Assembly: GCA_945280365.1 (NCBI GenBank)
Contig: CALYQD010000003.1
Span: 153,508-217,507, forward strand
Direction: 5' to 3'
Source of the DNA: an uncultured Apibacter sp.
Lineage (GTDB): Bacteria > Bacteroidota > Bacteroidia > Flavobacteriales > Weeksellaceae
DNA: 64,000 nt
Numbering within the stretch: position 1 is the first letter of the stretch; the number at the start of each line of letters is the position of its first letter. Positions 35,813-46,070 of this stretch are shown piece after piece. The position numbers and the translations under genes were made by a program. The notes beneath the pieces are model-generated. The model saw only the letters and a list, made by a program, of their open reading frames with translations. It made no database searches and was not told the DNA's origin.

Positions 35813-36274
35813 TCATATTCTAACAGCTTTGGGTACTAGTATTTCATAGTCTCCCTTATATCTCATAATTTCTCGTACAATACTTGAACTAATAAATGAT
35901 TTTCCTGATGATGTTAAAAAGAAAACCGTTTCTATTGACTTTTTTGCTAGAGTACGATTGGTATGTGCTATGGCTTTTTCAAATTCAAAATCTGCCGGAT
36001 TCCTAAGACCTCTAATTATATAAGGTGCTTTTCTTTTCGCACAATAATCAATAGTCAGACCATCAAAAAAATCTACTTCTACATTCGGAAATATTTTTAC
36101 TGTTTCCCTTATCCATTCCATTCTTTTCTCTAAAGGAAACATATATTCTTTATTAGAGTTATTACCAATGGCAACAATAATTTTTTCAAATAGAGGAACT
36201 GCTCGTTCAATAATATTAAAATGCCCCAAGGTTATAGGATCAAAAGAACCGGGAAATACTGCTACTCTTTCCAT
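35813..36274 (-). CDS. coaD: Phosphopantetheine adenylyltransferase
   Basis: Penultimate step of coenzyme A synthesis: 4'-phosphopantetheine plus ATP to dephospho-CoA. The 153 residues show the nucleotidyltransferase motif FPGSFDPITLGHFNIIERA (Thr/His near 15-18), RGLRNPADFEFE and the closing SSSIVREI loop. The length is typical. It starts 2 bp after ddl and is in the same unit. Confidence 0.95.
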   Translation of the reverse strand: MERVAVFPGSFDPITLGHFNIIERAVPLFEKIIVAIGNNSNKEYMFPLEKRMEWIRETVKIFPNVEVDFFDGLTIDYCAKRKAPYIIRGLRNPADFEFEKAIAHTNRTLAKKSIETVFFLTSSGKSFISSSIVREIMRYKGDYEILVPKAVRI

Positions 36275-36276
36275 GT

Positions 36277-37260
36277 TTATTTTTTTTCAAATCTTTGTAA
36301 TGCTAATGATATTTCGTTATCTAATAAATCTGAAAAATTTAATCCTGCTTGCTTAACTTGCTGAGGAAAGATACTTGCCGGAGAGCAACCCGGTGTTGTG
36401 TTAATTTCTAAAAAATAAGGAATTTCATTCACAATAATAAAATCTAGTCTTGAAAATCCAATCATATCTAAAGATTTATATATATGTGCTGCAGCTTCTT
36501 TTATATATGTATCTTCTTTTTCTGATATACGAGCCGGCGTTATTTCCTCGGATGCTCCCAAGTATTTGGCTTCATAATCAAAAAATTCATTTTTAGATAT
36601 AATTTCCGTTGTATTAACGACAACAACTTCGCCTTTATATTTAAATACTCCTACCTGAACCTCTTTTCCTTCTAAAAAACTTTCAATTAATACTGCCTTA
36701 TCTTCTTTAAATGCAAAATCCAAAGCTTGCATAAAATCTTCCTTTTTTTTCACCTTTGAAACCCCTAAACTTGATCCTGATTGATTGGGCTTAACGAAAC
36801 AAGGTAAACCAACTTCATTAATAATGGAATCAATATCTATTTGATCTCCTTTATTAACATATACTGATTTAGCTACTGAAACATTAAATTTCTTAAGTAC
36901 CGATAAGGTATCTCTTTTGTTAAAAGTCAAAGCAGATGTATAAAAAGAACAACCGGAATAAGGTATATTTAATAGTTCCCAATATGCCGGCATTAATCCA
37001 TTTTCTCCTGGATAACCATGAATTGTATTTAATAATACATCAAAATTTATTTTTTTCTCATTTAACTGAAAGGTAAAATCTCCTTTATTAATAGGATAGG
37101 CTTGTTCTTCTTCTATGACATTCCAACCATCCTTTAAAATATGTATTTTAAAAACTTTATATTTAGTTTTATCAATTTGAGAATAAAAATATTCCCCACT
37201 TTTAAGTGAAACAAGGCTTTCATCAGAGTAACCTCCCATTACAATTCCAACTGTAATCAT
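36277..37260 (-). CDS. ddl: D-alanine--D-alanine ligase
   Basis: An ATP-grasp enzyme joining two D-alanines for peptidoglycan. The 327 residues begin with VGIVMGGYSDE and show HGYPGENG, the ATP-binding CFVKPNQSGSSLGVSKV, and the metal/product site FLEINTTPGCSPASIFPQQ. It is transcribed away from the PASTA gene; coaD follows directly. Confidence 0.95.
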   Translation of the reverse strand: MITVGIVMGGYSDESLVSLKSGEYFYSQIDKTKYKVFKIHILKDGWNVIEEEQAYPINKGDFTFQLNEKKINFDVLLNTIHGYPGENGLMPAYWELLNIPYSGCSFYTSALTFNKRDTLSVLKKFNVSVAKSVYVNKGDQIDIDSIINEVGLPCFVKPNQSGSSLGVSKVKKKEDFMQALDFAFKEDKAVLIESFLEGKEVQVGVFKYKGEVVVVNTTEIISKNEFFDYEAKYLGASEEITPARISEKEDTYIKEAAAHIYKSLDMIGFSRLDFIIVNEIPYFLEINTTPGCSPASIFPQQVKQAGLNFSDLLDNEISLALQRFEKK

Positions 37261-37393
37261 AAAATTTAAAGTTTACTAATGATAGTAATTAATTATTGTT
37301 ATTTAGAATTAAGACATACAAAATTAAACATATTTTTAACTAATAAACTATATTATTTTTATTATTTATATATTTGCTTCGTAAAAAGTAAAT

Positions 37394-38383
37394 ATGAAAA
37401 TCTTAAAACTGTTAACATCTTGGCAATTTTGGGTTAATCTTGTACTGGCTGTACTCATTTTTGTTGGACTTTTACAGGGAATTTTTCTTTGGTTAAATGC
37501 TTTCACTAATCATGGTGTTCAGGTGGAAGTTCCTAACTTAAATAATCTATCTTTAGATCAAGCAGTTAAAAAACTTGAAGAAATTGATTTGGAATATGAA
37601 ATTGATACTTCTAAATATGATCCTAAATATAAATCTTATCAAATTTTAGATATATATCCATTGATTGGATCTAATGTTAAAAAAGGAAGAAGAATATTTA
37701 TACGTGCTAATGCTAAAACATGGAAACCTACTACAGTTCCCAATGTTATTGGAAAATATAAATATCTTGCTTTTAGTCAATTGGATTTGGTAGGTTTAAA
37801 AGTAGCTGATACCATTTATGAACCCAATTTTGCATCTAATACGGTTCTTAGGCTTCTTTATAAGGGTAAAGAGATTCAGCCTGGCGAAACTTTGCCTCGT
37901 TTTTCTCCCTTAACAATTGTTTTAGCTAAGAGCCTTGCGAAGAATGTTTCCGTACCTAATTTTATAGGACTTAATGAAGAAACCGCAAAAAAAATGATTG
38001 CAGAAAATTTGTTTTCAATTGGAACTATTACTTATGAAGATCCTGCAAATACTAGTAATAACCGTGTTTATTATCAAGTTCCTGCTCCCTCCTTTATTTA
38101 TGACCAAGGACAACCCATTGATATTTATCTAAGTAACAAACCTTTAGATAAATTGAAAGGTAAAATAAAATCTTTAGATGAAATATTTAATATTCATAAA
38201 TATTCGGATTCATTAAATTCTATTAACTATTTGTATGATGACCCGGATAATACTATAATTGATGGTAAAAATGTACCTTCTTTAAACAATGATTTGTCTA
38301 ATTCATCAGGTAATAATACATCTCAACAGAACCTTTCTAATGATAATCCTATACAAAAGCCAAGAAGGGTTATTGTAGAATAG
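37394..38383 (+). CDS. PASTA-domain membrane protein
   Basis: 329 residues: an N-terminal membrane helix (about 10-34) and three PASTA repeats (about 43-108, 111-180 and 182-252, each opening with VxVPNxxx such as VEVPNLNN, TVPNVIG and SVPNFIG), then a low-complexity Asn/Ser-rich tail. PASTA repeats bind peptidoglycan fragments or beta-lactams in other bacteria. No kinase or transpeptidase domain is fused, so it is probably a cell-wall sensing or scaffold protein. It is followed 17 bp later by rluD and stands divergent to ddl. Confidence 0.85.
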   Translation: MKILKLLTSWQFWVNLVLAVLIFVGLLQGIFLWLNAFTNHGVQVEVPNLNNLSLDQAVKKLEEIDLEYEIDTSKYDPKYKSYQILDIYPLIGSNVKKGRRIFIRANAKTWKPTTVPNVIGKYKYLAFSQLDLVGLKVADTIYEPNFASNTVLRLLYKGKEIQPGETLPRFSPLTIVLAKSLAKNVSVPNFIGLNEETAKKMIAENLFSIGTITYEDPANTSNNRVYYQVPAPSFIYDQGQPIDIYLSNKPLDKLKGKIKSLDEIFNIHKYSDSLNSINYLYDDPDNTIIDGKNVPSLNNDLSNSSGNNTSQQNLSNDNPIQKPRRVIVE

Positions 38384-38400
38384 TAACTTCACAAATTTCC

Positions 38401-39453
38401 ATGGAAAAAGAAGAATACCTAGATATACATCACAATAGTGATGCCGATGAGCTATATGAACATTTTAAAATTTATGTAGATAAAGGGCAAGGTTCTGTAC
38501 GTGTTGATAAATATCTTGTTAATCTTATTGAGAATTCGACAAGAAATAAAATACAAAAAGCTGCATTAGCGGGAAATATTTTAGTGAATAACAATCCTGT
38601 AAAATCAAATTACAAGGTAAAGCCCAACGATATAGTATCTATAGTTTTAGCGCATCCGCCTCGCGACACTACAATTGTACCGCAAAATATACCTATTGAT
38701 ATTATTTATGAGGATGATGATTTGCTAGTTGTTAATAAAAATGCCGGAATGGTTGTTCATCCCGGATTCGGTAATTTTGAAGGTACTTTAGTTAATGCCT
38801 TGGCATACCATTTTAGTACTTTACCTTATTTTCAAACTGATTTAGAGAAACGTCCGGGACTTGTGCATAGGATCGATAAAGATACTTCTGGTTTGTTGGT
38901 AATCGCTAAAAATGAGTTTGCAATGAATCACCTAGCTAAGCAATTTTTTAATAAAACAACAAAAAGAGTATATAATGCTTTAGTATGGGGTAATTTTGAA
39001 GAAGATGAAGGGACCATCATCGGTAATATTGGTCGTGATTTAAAGGATCGTATGCAAATGGCCGTTTTTCCGGATGGTTCTCATGGCAAGCATGCTGTTA
39101 CTCATTATAAAGTTTTAGAAAGATTCAGATATGTAACTTTAGTTGAATGCAGGCTTGAAACAGGAAGAACGCATCAAATTCGGGCTCATATGAAATATAA
39201 AGGTCATATTCTTTTCAATGATGAACGATATGGAGGTCATATAATTTTGAAAGGTACAACATTCACAAAATATAAACAGTTTGTTGAGAATTGCTTTCAA
39301 ATTCTGCCGCGTCAAGCATTACACGCTCGCACATTAGGTTTTGTTCACCCTAAAACAAATAAAGAAATGTTTTTTGAAGTTGACTTACCTGAAGATATGA
39401 AGCAGGTTCTTGATAAATGGAAATCATACATTCATTATAATCAGCTTCAGTAA
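38401..39453 (+). CDS. rluD: 23S rRNA pseudouridine synthase, RluA/RluD family
   Basis: 350 residues: an S4 RNA-binding domain (about 33-85, RVDKYLVNLIENSTRNKIQKAA) and the RluA catalytic domain with the active Asp in RPGLVHRIDKDTSGLLVIAK (near 160) and RTHQIRAHM. RluD is the likely member (uridines in helix 69 of 23S rRNA) by length and domain order, though RluA/RluC cannot be fully excluded. Confidence 0.87.
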   Translation: MEKEEYLDIHHNSDADELYEHFKIYVDKGQGSVRVDKYLVNLIENSTRNKIQKAALAGNILVNNNPVKSNYKVKPNDIVSIVLAHPPRDTTIVPQNIPIDIIYEDDDLLVVNKNAGMVVHPGFGNFEGTLVNALAYHFSTLPYFQTDLEKRPGLVHRIDKDTSGLLVIAKNEFAMNHLAKQFFNKTTKRVYNALVWGNFEEDEGTIIGNIGRDLKDRMQMAVFPDGSHGKHAVTHYKVLERFRYVTLVECRLETGRTHQIRAHMKYKGHILFNDERYGGHIILKGTTFTKYKQFVENCFQILPRQALHARTLGFVHPKTNKEMFFEVDLPEDMKQVLDKWKSYIHYNQLQ

Positions 39454-39607
39454 TTTTTATTATTTTTTTAGCTTATACTCACTAATTAATACTACTTGCT
39501 GGTAATCAATATTTTTTTAACTACCATCAAATTTAATAGTTAAGAAAGCTTTTATTAGTAATTTCCATGGATCGTAAATATATAGTAAATTTGTAAAAAA
39601 GAGTACC

Positions 39608-40426
39608 ATGAAAAATAGCTTATTATTGATTCCTAAAATAAAAAACATAGATAAAAATAATTTTACTTTAATTGCGGGGCCATGCATTATTGAAGGAGAA
39701 CAAATGGCTATAGATATTGCAGGTAAAATTGTTGAAATTACTAGTAAATTAGGTATCCCCTATATCTTTAAAGGTTCTTTTAAAAAGGCCAATAGATCTA
39801 GGGTGGATAGTTTTACAACCATTGGCGAACAAAAATCATTAGAAATATTAAAAAAAGTAGGCGATACTTATTCCATTCCTACCACCACCGATATTCATGA
39901 AAATGAGCAAGCTAAGTGGGCAGCCGAATATGTAGATGTTTTGCAAATTCCTGCATTTTTGATAAGACAGACCGATTTATTAATCGCGGCAGCAAAAACC
40001 GGAAAATACATTACCTTAAAAAAAGGTCAATTTTTATCACCGGAAGCCATGCAATTTGCCGCTCAAAAAATTAAAGATTCCGGAAATAACAATTATGCTA
40101 TCATTGATAGAGGTACTTCCTTTGGATATCATGATTTAATTGTTGATTATAGAGGAATTCCTACTATGAGACAATACGCTCCGGTCATTTTAGATGTTAC
40201 TCATTCTTTGCAACAGCCTAATCAGACTACTGGAGTAACCGGAGGCAGACCTGACATGATTGAAACCATTGCTAAAGCAGGTATAGCTGTAGGTGCTGAC
40301 GGTATTTTTATCGAAACTCACCCTAATCCTGAAAAAGCGCTTTCTGACGGAGCTAATATGCTCAAATTAGATTTTTTAGAAAACCTTCTTGAAAAATTGG
40401 TAAAAATAAGAGAAGCTATAAGCTAG
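39608..40426 (+). CDS. kdsA: 3-Deoxy-8-phosphooctulonate (KDO8P) synthase
   Basis: Condenses arabinose 5-phosphate with PEP in the synthesis of the lipopolysaccharide core sugar KDO. The 272 residues carry the KdsA marks LIAGPCIIEGE, FKGSFKKANRSRVDSF and VTHSLQQPN. The Asn in KAN supports the metal-independent or KDO8P form over DAHP synthase. Monocistronic; TAAATTTG (39586-39593) is 15 bp before the ATG. Confidence 0.95.
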   Translation: MKNSLLLIPKIKNIDKNNFTLIAGPCIIEGEQMAIDIAGKIVEITSKLGIPYIFKGSFKKANRSRVDSFTTIGEQKSLEILKKVGDTYSIPTTTDIHENEQAKWAAEYVDVLQIPAFLIRQTDLLIAAAKTGKYITLKKGQFLSPEAMQFAAQKIKDSGNNNYAIIDRGTSFGYHDLIVDYRGIPTMRQYAPVILDVTHSLQQPNQTTGVTGGRPDMIETIAKAGIAVGADGIFIETHPNPEKALSDGANMLKLDFLENLLEKLVKIREAIS

Positions 40427-40661
40427 ATTTTTAAAAATTTTAATAAGTTAAAATTATACATATAAGTTCTATTATTTTATCAAAATTATTTATAATATAA
40501 AGGATGCTTATGCATACTCAATTATTTTTATTACTTATATTAAATTACATAAGTTGTAAACTTTGTTAATCTATTATTACTATAATTAATAATTATATAG
40601 TTGAAAATAATTGTTTTATTTAAATTTTCTGTTTTATTATAAATAATTTTGTAATAACGAT

Positions 40662-42032
40662 ATGAAAATGCTAAATAATACTCTTATACAAAAATACAAT
40701 GTTCCGGGTCCAAGATATACAAGTTATCCAACTGTACCCTATTGGGATGAAAAAAATTTTTCCACCGAAAAATGGATCGATACCCTACAAAAATCTTTTA
40801 AAGAAAGTAATTCAAAAGAAGGTATAAGTCTCTATCTTCATTTACCTTTTTGTGAAAGCTTATGTACCTTTTGTGCTTGCAATAAACGCATAACAAAACA
40901 ACATAATGTAGAATTAGTATATATTGAAACTCTTTTAAAAGAATGGCAACTTTATTTGAATGTTTTGTCTGAAAAACCTATTATCAGAGAATTGCATTTA
41001 GGTGGAGGAACTCCCTCATTTTTTTCACCCAAAAATCTAATCTATTTATTGGAAAACATCTTTTCTAAGGCAGAGATTCACCCGAATAAAGAATTTAGTT
41101 TTGAAGGTCATCCTAATAATACTACTCGTGAACATCTCCAAGCACTCTATAATCTCGGATTTAAAAGGGTGAGCTTTGGCGTACAAGATTATGATATAAG
41201 AGTACAAAAAGCAATACATAGAATTCAACCTTTTGAAAATGTAAAGAAAGTAACTGAAATAGCTCGTGAAATAGGCTATGAAAGTATAAGTCATGATTTA
41301 GTATTTGGTCTCCCCTTTCAAGATTTAAATAAAGTAATTCACACAATAAAAAAAACCGAATTTTTGCAACCCGATCGAATTGCGTTTTATTCCTATGCTC
41401 ATGTTCCTTGGATTAAAGGGGTTGGACAAAGAGGATTTAAAGAAGAAGATTTACCTAGCGGAGAAATCAAGAGAGAATTATATGAAAAAGGCAAAGAACT
41501 ATTAGAAAAAATGGGATATTTTGAGATCGGTATGGATCATTTTTCATTAAAATCTGATTCGTTGTATCAATCCATGTTAAATAAAAAAATTCATAGAAAT
41601 TTTATGGGTTATACTTCTTCCTCAACACAGGTAATGATAGGATTAGGCGTTTCATCCATTTCTGACAATTGGTATGCCTTTGCTCAAAATGTAAAAACTA
41701 TTGAAGAATATTATCAAAAAGTAAATGATCATGAACTTCCCGTTTTTCGTGGTCATATTTTAAATGCCGAAGATCTATTTATAAGAAGACATATCCTCAA
41801 CTTGATGTGTTTATTAGAAACAAGATGGGAAAACGAAATTATCTTTACTAATTATCCTGAAATTATTGAAAGGTTAAAAGAATTTGAGGCTGATGGTCTC
41901 ATTGAATTGAATGAAAATTCATTAATTATTAAAGAAGAAGGACGTTCCTTTATTCGTAATATCTGTATGGCATTTGATTTAAGAATGATGAAAAATGCAC
42001 CTCAGACTAAGTTATTTTCAATGACTGTATAG
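40662..42032 (+). CDS. hemN: Oxygen-independent coproporphyrinogen III oxidase
   Basis: A radical SAM enzyme making protoporphyrinogen IX without oxygen. The 456 residues contain the cluster motif PFCESLCTFCACN (Cys64, Cys68, Cys71), the HLGGGTPSFF SAM-binding segment and GFKRVSFGVQD. The C-terminal HemN domain is complete. The match is to true HemN (YSYAHVPWIKGVG) rather than the heme chaperone HemW. Stands alone, fitting growth at low oxygen. Confidence 0.94.
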   Translation: MKMLNNTLIQKYNVPGPRYTSYPTVPYWDEKNFSTEKWIDTLQKSFKESNSKEGISLYLHLPFCESLCTFCACNKRITKQHNVELVYIETLLKEWQLYLNVLSEKPIIRELHLGGGTPSFFSPKNLIYLLENIFSKAEIHPNKEFSFEGHPNNTTREHLQALYNLGFKRVSFGVQDYDIRVQKAIHRIQPFENVKKVTEIAREIGYESISHDLVFGLPFQDLNKVIHTIKKTEFLQPDRIAFYSYAHVPWIKGVGQRGFKEEDLPSGEIKRELYEKGKELLEKMGYFEIGMDHFSLKSDSLYQSMLNKKIHRNFMGYTSSSTQVMIGLGVSSISDNWYAFAQNVKTIEEYYQKVNDHELPVFRGHILNAEDLFIRRHILNLMCLLETRWENEIIFTNYPEIIERLKEFEADGLIELNENSLIIKEEGRSFIRNICMAFDLRMMKNAPQTKLFSMTV

Positions 42033-42165
42033 GAATATATAATTTTTTATTTGTACAAATACTATTTTGAATATACAATTAAATTATATAATAAAACTTA
42101 CGGGTGTAAATTGATAGAAAATAATATTTAATAATTATAATAGATCTCAATAATTTTTTTAACTT

Positions 42166-43059
42166 TTAATTCAATTCTTCTTTATTTAAAATATAAAGAG
42201 TAGGATTTACATGAAATAACGAATAATTCATTTCTTCTCCTGTAATATAAATGTAGTTATCAGTAACTGCAATACCTTCAGTTTGTCCTACAGCTCCCGT
42301 CAATCCGATCAGGGATTGTTGGGCTTTACCATTAAAAAATTTATTCTCAAAGAAATCATAAAATTTCCAAACATAAGCTGTTTCTTTGGTATATCCTATC
42401 AAATATAAGGTATCTTTATGAATATCGGAACCTGTAATTAGGCATTCGGTGTCAAATGTTTCTATCTTTTTTGCTATGATAGGAATTTTAGATGATTTTA
42501 AATCCAACTCATAATGTGTAGTTTGAAAATCACTCCATCGTTTTGTAAATAAATGTAGTTTATTTTTATAATAAATAAAAGCTTCACAATCAAAATTGGT
42601 TTGATAACTTCCTTGGTTACTGAATTCCTTTTGATCTTCAAAAATAAACCGGAATTTTTCCAAAATTGGAACTTCTATAATTTGTGAATAATCCGAAGGA
42701 AGTTTGATTGAATATATGGTTAAATCTTTACGAATTCCTAAATTGTTTCCAAAATCTCCAATATAAAGGGTATCACCCTTACGTGCTAATTCTTCCCAGT
42801 CAACATTTTTAATTCCTTTAATTTTAATAGTTTGAAGAACGTTACCATTACTAGAATTCAATTTATAAACTTCTGCCTTACCTCCACTATCATTACAGGT
42901 ATAAAGATAATTCTTATAATATTCAACGGCAGAAGTTTCATTGATAAGAGAAGATAAAATATGTTTATTCGGATATTCGGATAAATCTATAAAATTTTTC
43001 TCTATTTGCCCATATAAAATTATAGAGATAAAACAAAAAAATACAGTAATAGCTTTCAT
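42166..43059 (-). CDS. Secreted beta-propeller-like protein, function unknown
   Basis: 297 residues with a signal peptide (about 1-18, ending LYGQ). The rest has recurring short strands of propeller type, for example LYTCNDSGGKAEVYKLN, DTLYIGDFGNNLG, LHLFTKRWSD, DTLYLIGYT and YIYITGEEMN. It is not a family I can name firmly; it resembles the NHL/SdiA-regulated-like secreted proteins of Bacteroidota. Downstream of valS on the same strand but 138 bp away. Confidence 0.6.
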   Translation of the reverse strand: MKAITVFFCFISIILYGQIEKNFIDLSEYPNKHILSSLINETSAVEYYKNYLYTCNDSGGKAEVYKLNSSNGNVLQTIKIKGIKNVDWEELARKGDTLYIGDFGNNLGIRKDLTIYSIKLPSDYSQIIEVPILEKFRFIFEDQKEFSNQGSYQTNFDCEAFIYYKNKLHLFTKRWSDFQTTHYELDLKSSKIPIIAKKIETFDTECLITGSDIHKDTLYLIGYTKETAYVWKFYDFFENKFFNGKAQQSLIGLTGAVGQTEGIAVTDNYIYITGEEMNYSLFHVNPTLYILNKEELN

Positions 43060-43197
43060 AAAATAATGATATTTAACTAATTATATAATACTAATTTTTT
43101 TCTAAAATTAACGCATTGATTCAATACATATTATAAAAAATATAGTAAAGCACTTTTGATTTTATCTTATAAAATAATTATATGTAAATTGTATTAA

Positions 43198-45816
43198 TTA
43201 TAATTTTTTTAAGCTTTCTTTTAATATTGAAATTTTTTCAAGGGTATCGGATTGTTTTTTCTTTTCCATTTCAACTACTTTTTCAGGTGCTCCGTTCACA
43301 AATTTTTCATTAGATAATTTTGCATTAACGCTTTTTAAAAATCCTTCTAAATAAGCGATATCTTCAATTATTTTTGATTTCTCAGCTTCTGTATCAATAG
43401 TTTGGGTAAATGGTATAGCGAATTCTAATTTACCAACTAAAAAAGTATAGGATGGTTTATCATCAATTATTTTGTCGGTAATTTCGGAAATATTAGCTAA
43501 TTTCTTAATGATATCGATATTATCCAACTGCTGATTGGATTTAAATATAAGTATTAGCTCTTCTTTAGGAGAAATTCCTTTCTCGGATCTGAAATTTCTT
43601 ATGGAGGATATAATTTCTTTAGTTATTTCAAAATTGGAAATTATAGTTTCGTCAAAAGAGTCTTCTGAAACACAGGTAGTAATTATAAGACTTTCTTGTA
43701 CATCTCTTTCTTTAATGGTCTGCCAAATTTCTTCGGAAATAAATGGCATAAACGGATGTAATAATTTTAAAAGGTCTTCTAAAATCGCTATAGTATCTAA
43801 AAACGTTTTTTCATCTATGGATTCTCCAAACGGCGGTTTAACAACTTCTAAATACCAGGAGCAATAATCATCCCATACAAGTTTATATAGGCTCATTAGA
43901 GCATCAGAAATTCGATATTTTTCAAAATCTGTATTAATATCAACTACGGTTTTGGCAATTTTATTTTTCAACCAAGAAATGGCTTCTTTACTTTCAACTG
44001 TTTGAGATTTTGATGAATCGATATTCCAAGATTTCAGTAAACGAAATGAATTCCAAATTTTATTGGCGAAATTTCTTCCTTGTAAACATAATTCTTCATC
44101 AAACATTAAATCATTTCCTGCTGAAGAACTTAGTAATACTCCAACACGTACTCCATCTGCTCCGTATTCTTCAATTAAATGTAAAGGATCAGGTGAATTA
44201 CCTAACTGTTTTGACATCTTTCTTCTTAACTTATCTCTTACAATTCCGGTAAAATATACATTAGAGAATGGCTTTTCATTTCTAAATGCATATCCTGCCA
44301 TGACCATTCTGGCTACCCAGAAAAATATAATATCCGGTCCGGTTACTAAGTCTTGAGTGGGATAATAATAATTTATTTCTTTGTTATCGGGTTCGTTTAT
44401 TCCATTAAAAACTGAAATAGGCCACAACCACGAAGAAAACCAAGTATCTAATACATCTTCTTCTTGTCTTAGCGTATCAATGGTAATGTCAGAATTTTTT
44501 TCAAGAGCTAATTTTAAAGCTTCTTCTTTTGTTTGAGCTATAACAAAATCGTTTTCTCCTGTCCCATAATAATAAGCAGGAATTCTATGTCCCCACCAAA
44601 GTTGGCGTGAAATATTCCAATCATGAATATCTTCGAGCCAATTTCTATATGTAGTTACAAATTTTTCCGGATATAATTTAAGCTCATCTTTTAACACAGC
44701 ATCTAAAGCTGGTTTAGCGAAATCTTTCATTTTCATAAACCACTGTATCGAAATTTTAGGCTCGATTACTGCTCCGGTTCTTTCTGAAGTTCCTACCTTA
44801 TTAACATAATTCTCTTCTTTTTCAAGTAGATTTTTTTCTTTAAGTTCTCTTGCTATTTCCTTTCGTACTACAAATCTATCTTTTCCTTTATAATGCATTC
44901 CATTTTCATTAAGAGTTGCATTATCATTAAAAATATCAATGGTAGCTAATTGGTGCTTCTTTCCCAGGTTATAGTCATTCATATCATGGGCTGGAGTTAT
45001 TTTTAGAACCCCTGTCCCGAATTCGGTATCTACATAATCATCCTCTATAATTGGAATTTCTCTATTACAAATAGGAACGATTACTTTTTTCCCTTTTAAA
45101 TATTTATATCTTTCATCATTAGGATTAATACATAGCGCTGTATCACCAAAAATTGTTTCAGGTCTGGTTGTTGCAACAATAACATAGTTATCTTCACCTA
45201 TTACTTTATAGCGTACAAAATATAATTTTCCGTTTTGTTCCTTATAAATTACTTCTTCATCTGATATATTAGTTTTTGCTTCAGGGTCCCAATTAATCAT
45301 TTTGTTTCCTTTATAAATATATCCTCTGTTGTAAAGATCTACAAAACATTTAATCACAGAATTATAAAGGTCTCCATCAAGGGTAAATTTAGTTCTATCC
45401 CAATCGCATGAACATCCTAATTTTTTTAATTGTTCTAATATAATTCCTCCATGCGTATGAGTCCATTCCCAAGCATGTTCCAAAAACTTTTCTCTTCCAA
45501 TGTCAAATTTACTTATGCCTTCTTCTTTTAGTTTATTTACTACTTTAGCTTCAGTGGCTATGGAAGCATGGTCTGTTCCTGGTACCCAACAAGCATTAAA
45601 TCCCAGCATACGTGCACGCCTAATCAATACATCCTGTATAGTATTATTAAGCATATGCCCCATATGTAATACTCCAGTAACATTAGGTGGAGGAATAACA
45701 ATGGTATAAGGTTTTTTATCGTTTGGCTCGGAATGAAAAAAGTTGTTTTCCATCCAAAATTTATACCATTTATTTTCTACATTCTTAGGGGTATATTTTG
45801 CTGTAATTTCTGACAT
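43198..45816 (-). CDS. valS: Valyl-tRNA synthetase
   Basis: Class I synthetase of 872 residues with HMGH in PPPNVTGVLHMGHMLN (51-54), the editing domain (about 190-340), KMSKQLGNSPDPL near 528 (the KMSKS loop, with Gln in place of the final Ser), the anticodon-binding domain and a C-terminal coiled coil (about 805-872). Length and domain order are normal. Confidence 0.97.
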   Translation of the reverse strand: MSEITAKYTPKNVENKWYKFWMENNFFHSEPNDKKPYTIVIPPPNVTGVLHMGHMLNNTIQDVLIRRARMLGFNACWVPGTDHASIATEAKVVNKLKEEGISKFDIGREKFLEHAWEWTHTHGGIILEQLKKLGCSCDWDRTKFTLDGDLYNSVIKCFVDLYNRGYIYKGNKMINWDPEAKTNISDEEVIYKEQNGKLYFVRYKVIGEDNYVIVATTRPETIFGDTALCINPNDERYKYLKGKKVIVPICNREIPIIEDDYVDTEFGTGVLKITPAHDMNDYNLGKKHQLATIDIFNDNATLNENGMHYKGKDRFVVRKEIARELKEKNLLEKEENYVNKVGTSERTGAVIEPKISIQWFMKMKDFAKPALDAVLKDELKLYPEKFVTTYRNWLEDIHDWNISRQLWWGHRIPAYYYGTGENDFVIAQTKEEALKLALEKNSDITIDTLRQEEDVLDTWFSSWLWPISVFNGINEPDNKEINYYYPTQDLVTGPDIIFFWVARMVMAGYAFRNEKPFSNVYFTGIVRDKLRRKMSKQLGNSPDPLHLIEEYGADGVRVGVLLSSSAGNDLMFDEELCLQGRNFANKIWNSFRLLKSWNIDSSKSQTVESKEAISWLKNKIAKTVVDINTDFEKYRISDALMSLYKLVWDDYCSWYLEVVKPPFGESIDEKTFLDTIAILEDLLKLLHPFMPFISEEIWQTIKERDVQESLIITTCVSEDSFDETIISNFEITKEIISSIRNFRSEKGISPKEELILIFKSNQQLDNIDIIKKLANISEITDKIIDDKPSYTFLVGKLEFAIPFTQTIDTEAEKSKIIEDIAYLEGFLKSVNAKLSNEKFVNGAPEKVVEMEKKKQSDTLEKISILKESLKKL

Positions 45817-45841
45817 GAATTATTATTTTTTAGAATGAGTA

Positions 45842-45849
45842 CAAAGGTA
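45842..45849 (-). promoter_or_regulatory. Candidate -7 element (TACCTTTG) of valS
   Basis: Minus-strand match to TAnnTTTG, 25 bp before the valS ATG. The same string occurs before the Nif3 gene (24187-24180). No -33 TTTG at 19 bp. Confidence 0.4.
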
Positions 45850-45897
45850 CTATTTTATTAAAATTTTTTTTAATAATTTGTTTACAATCGGATATTA

Positions 45898-45930
45898 AAA
45901 TAGGATTTTCAACATATGAAAATCCTATTT
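45898..45930 (-). terminator. Terminator of the ABC exporter operon
   Basis: 13-bp perfect stem (45898-45910 with 45918-45930) and a 7-nt loop, with a short T run on the minus strand, about 140 bp after the last permease stop and before valS. Confidence 0.75.
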
Positions 45931-46070
45931 CTTTGTTTTAGCGTTTCATAATATATACCAAATACTTGATATGTTCACACTTTAACACCCAAAATTAAAC
46001 TTAGTTATATGATTGCTCCATTTATTATTTAAATAATAACTAATATATTAACTTTCTTGTAGAGGCTTTA

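Noticed and set aside
44528..44540. KMSKQ in ValS as a damaged KMSKS motif
   Set aside because: Last position of the motif varies in natural synthetases; the rest of the protein is intact.
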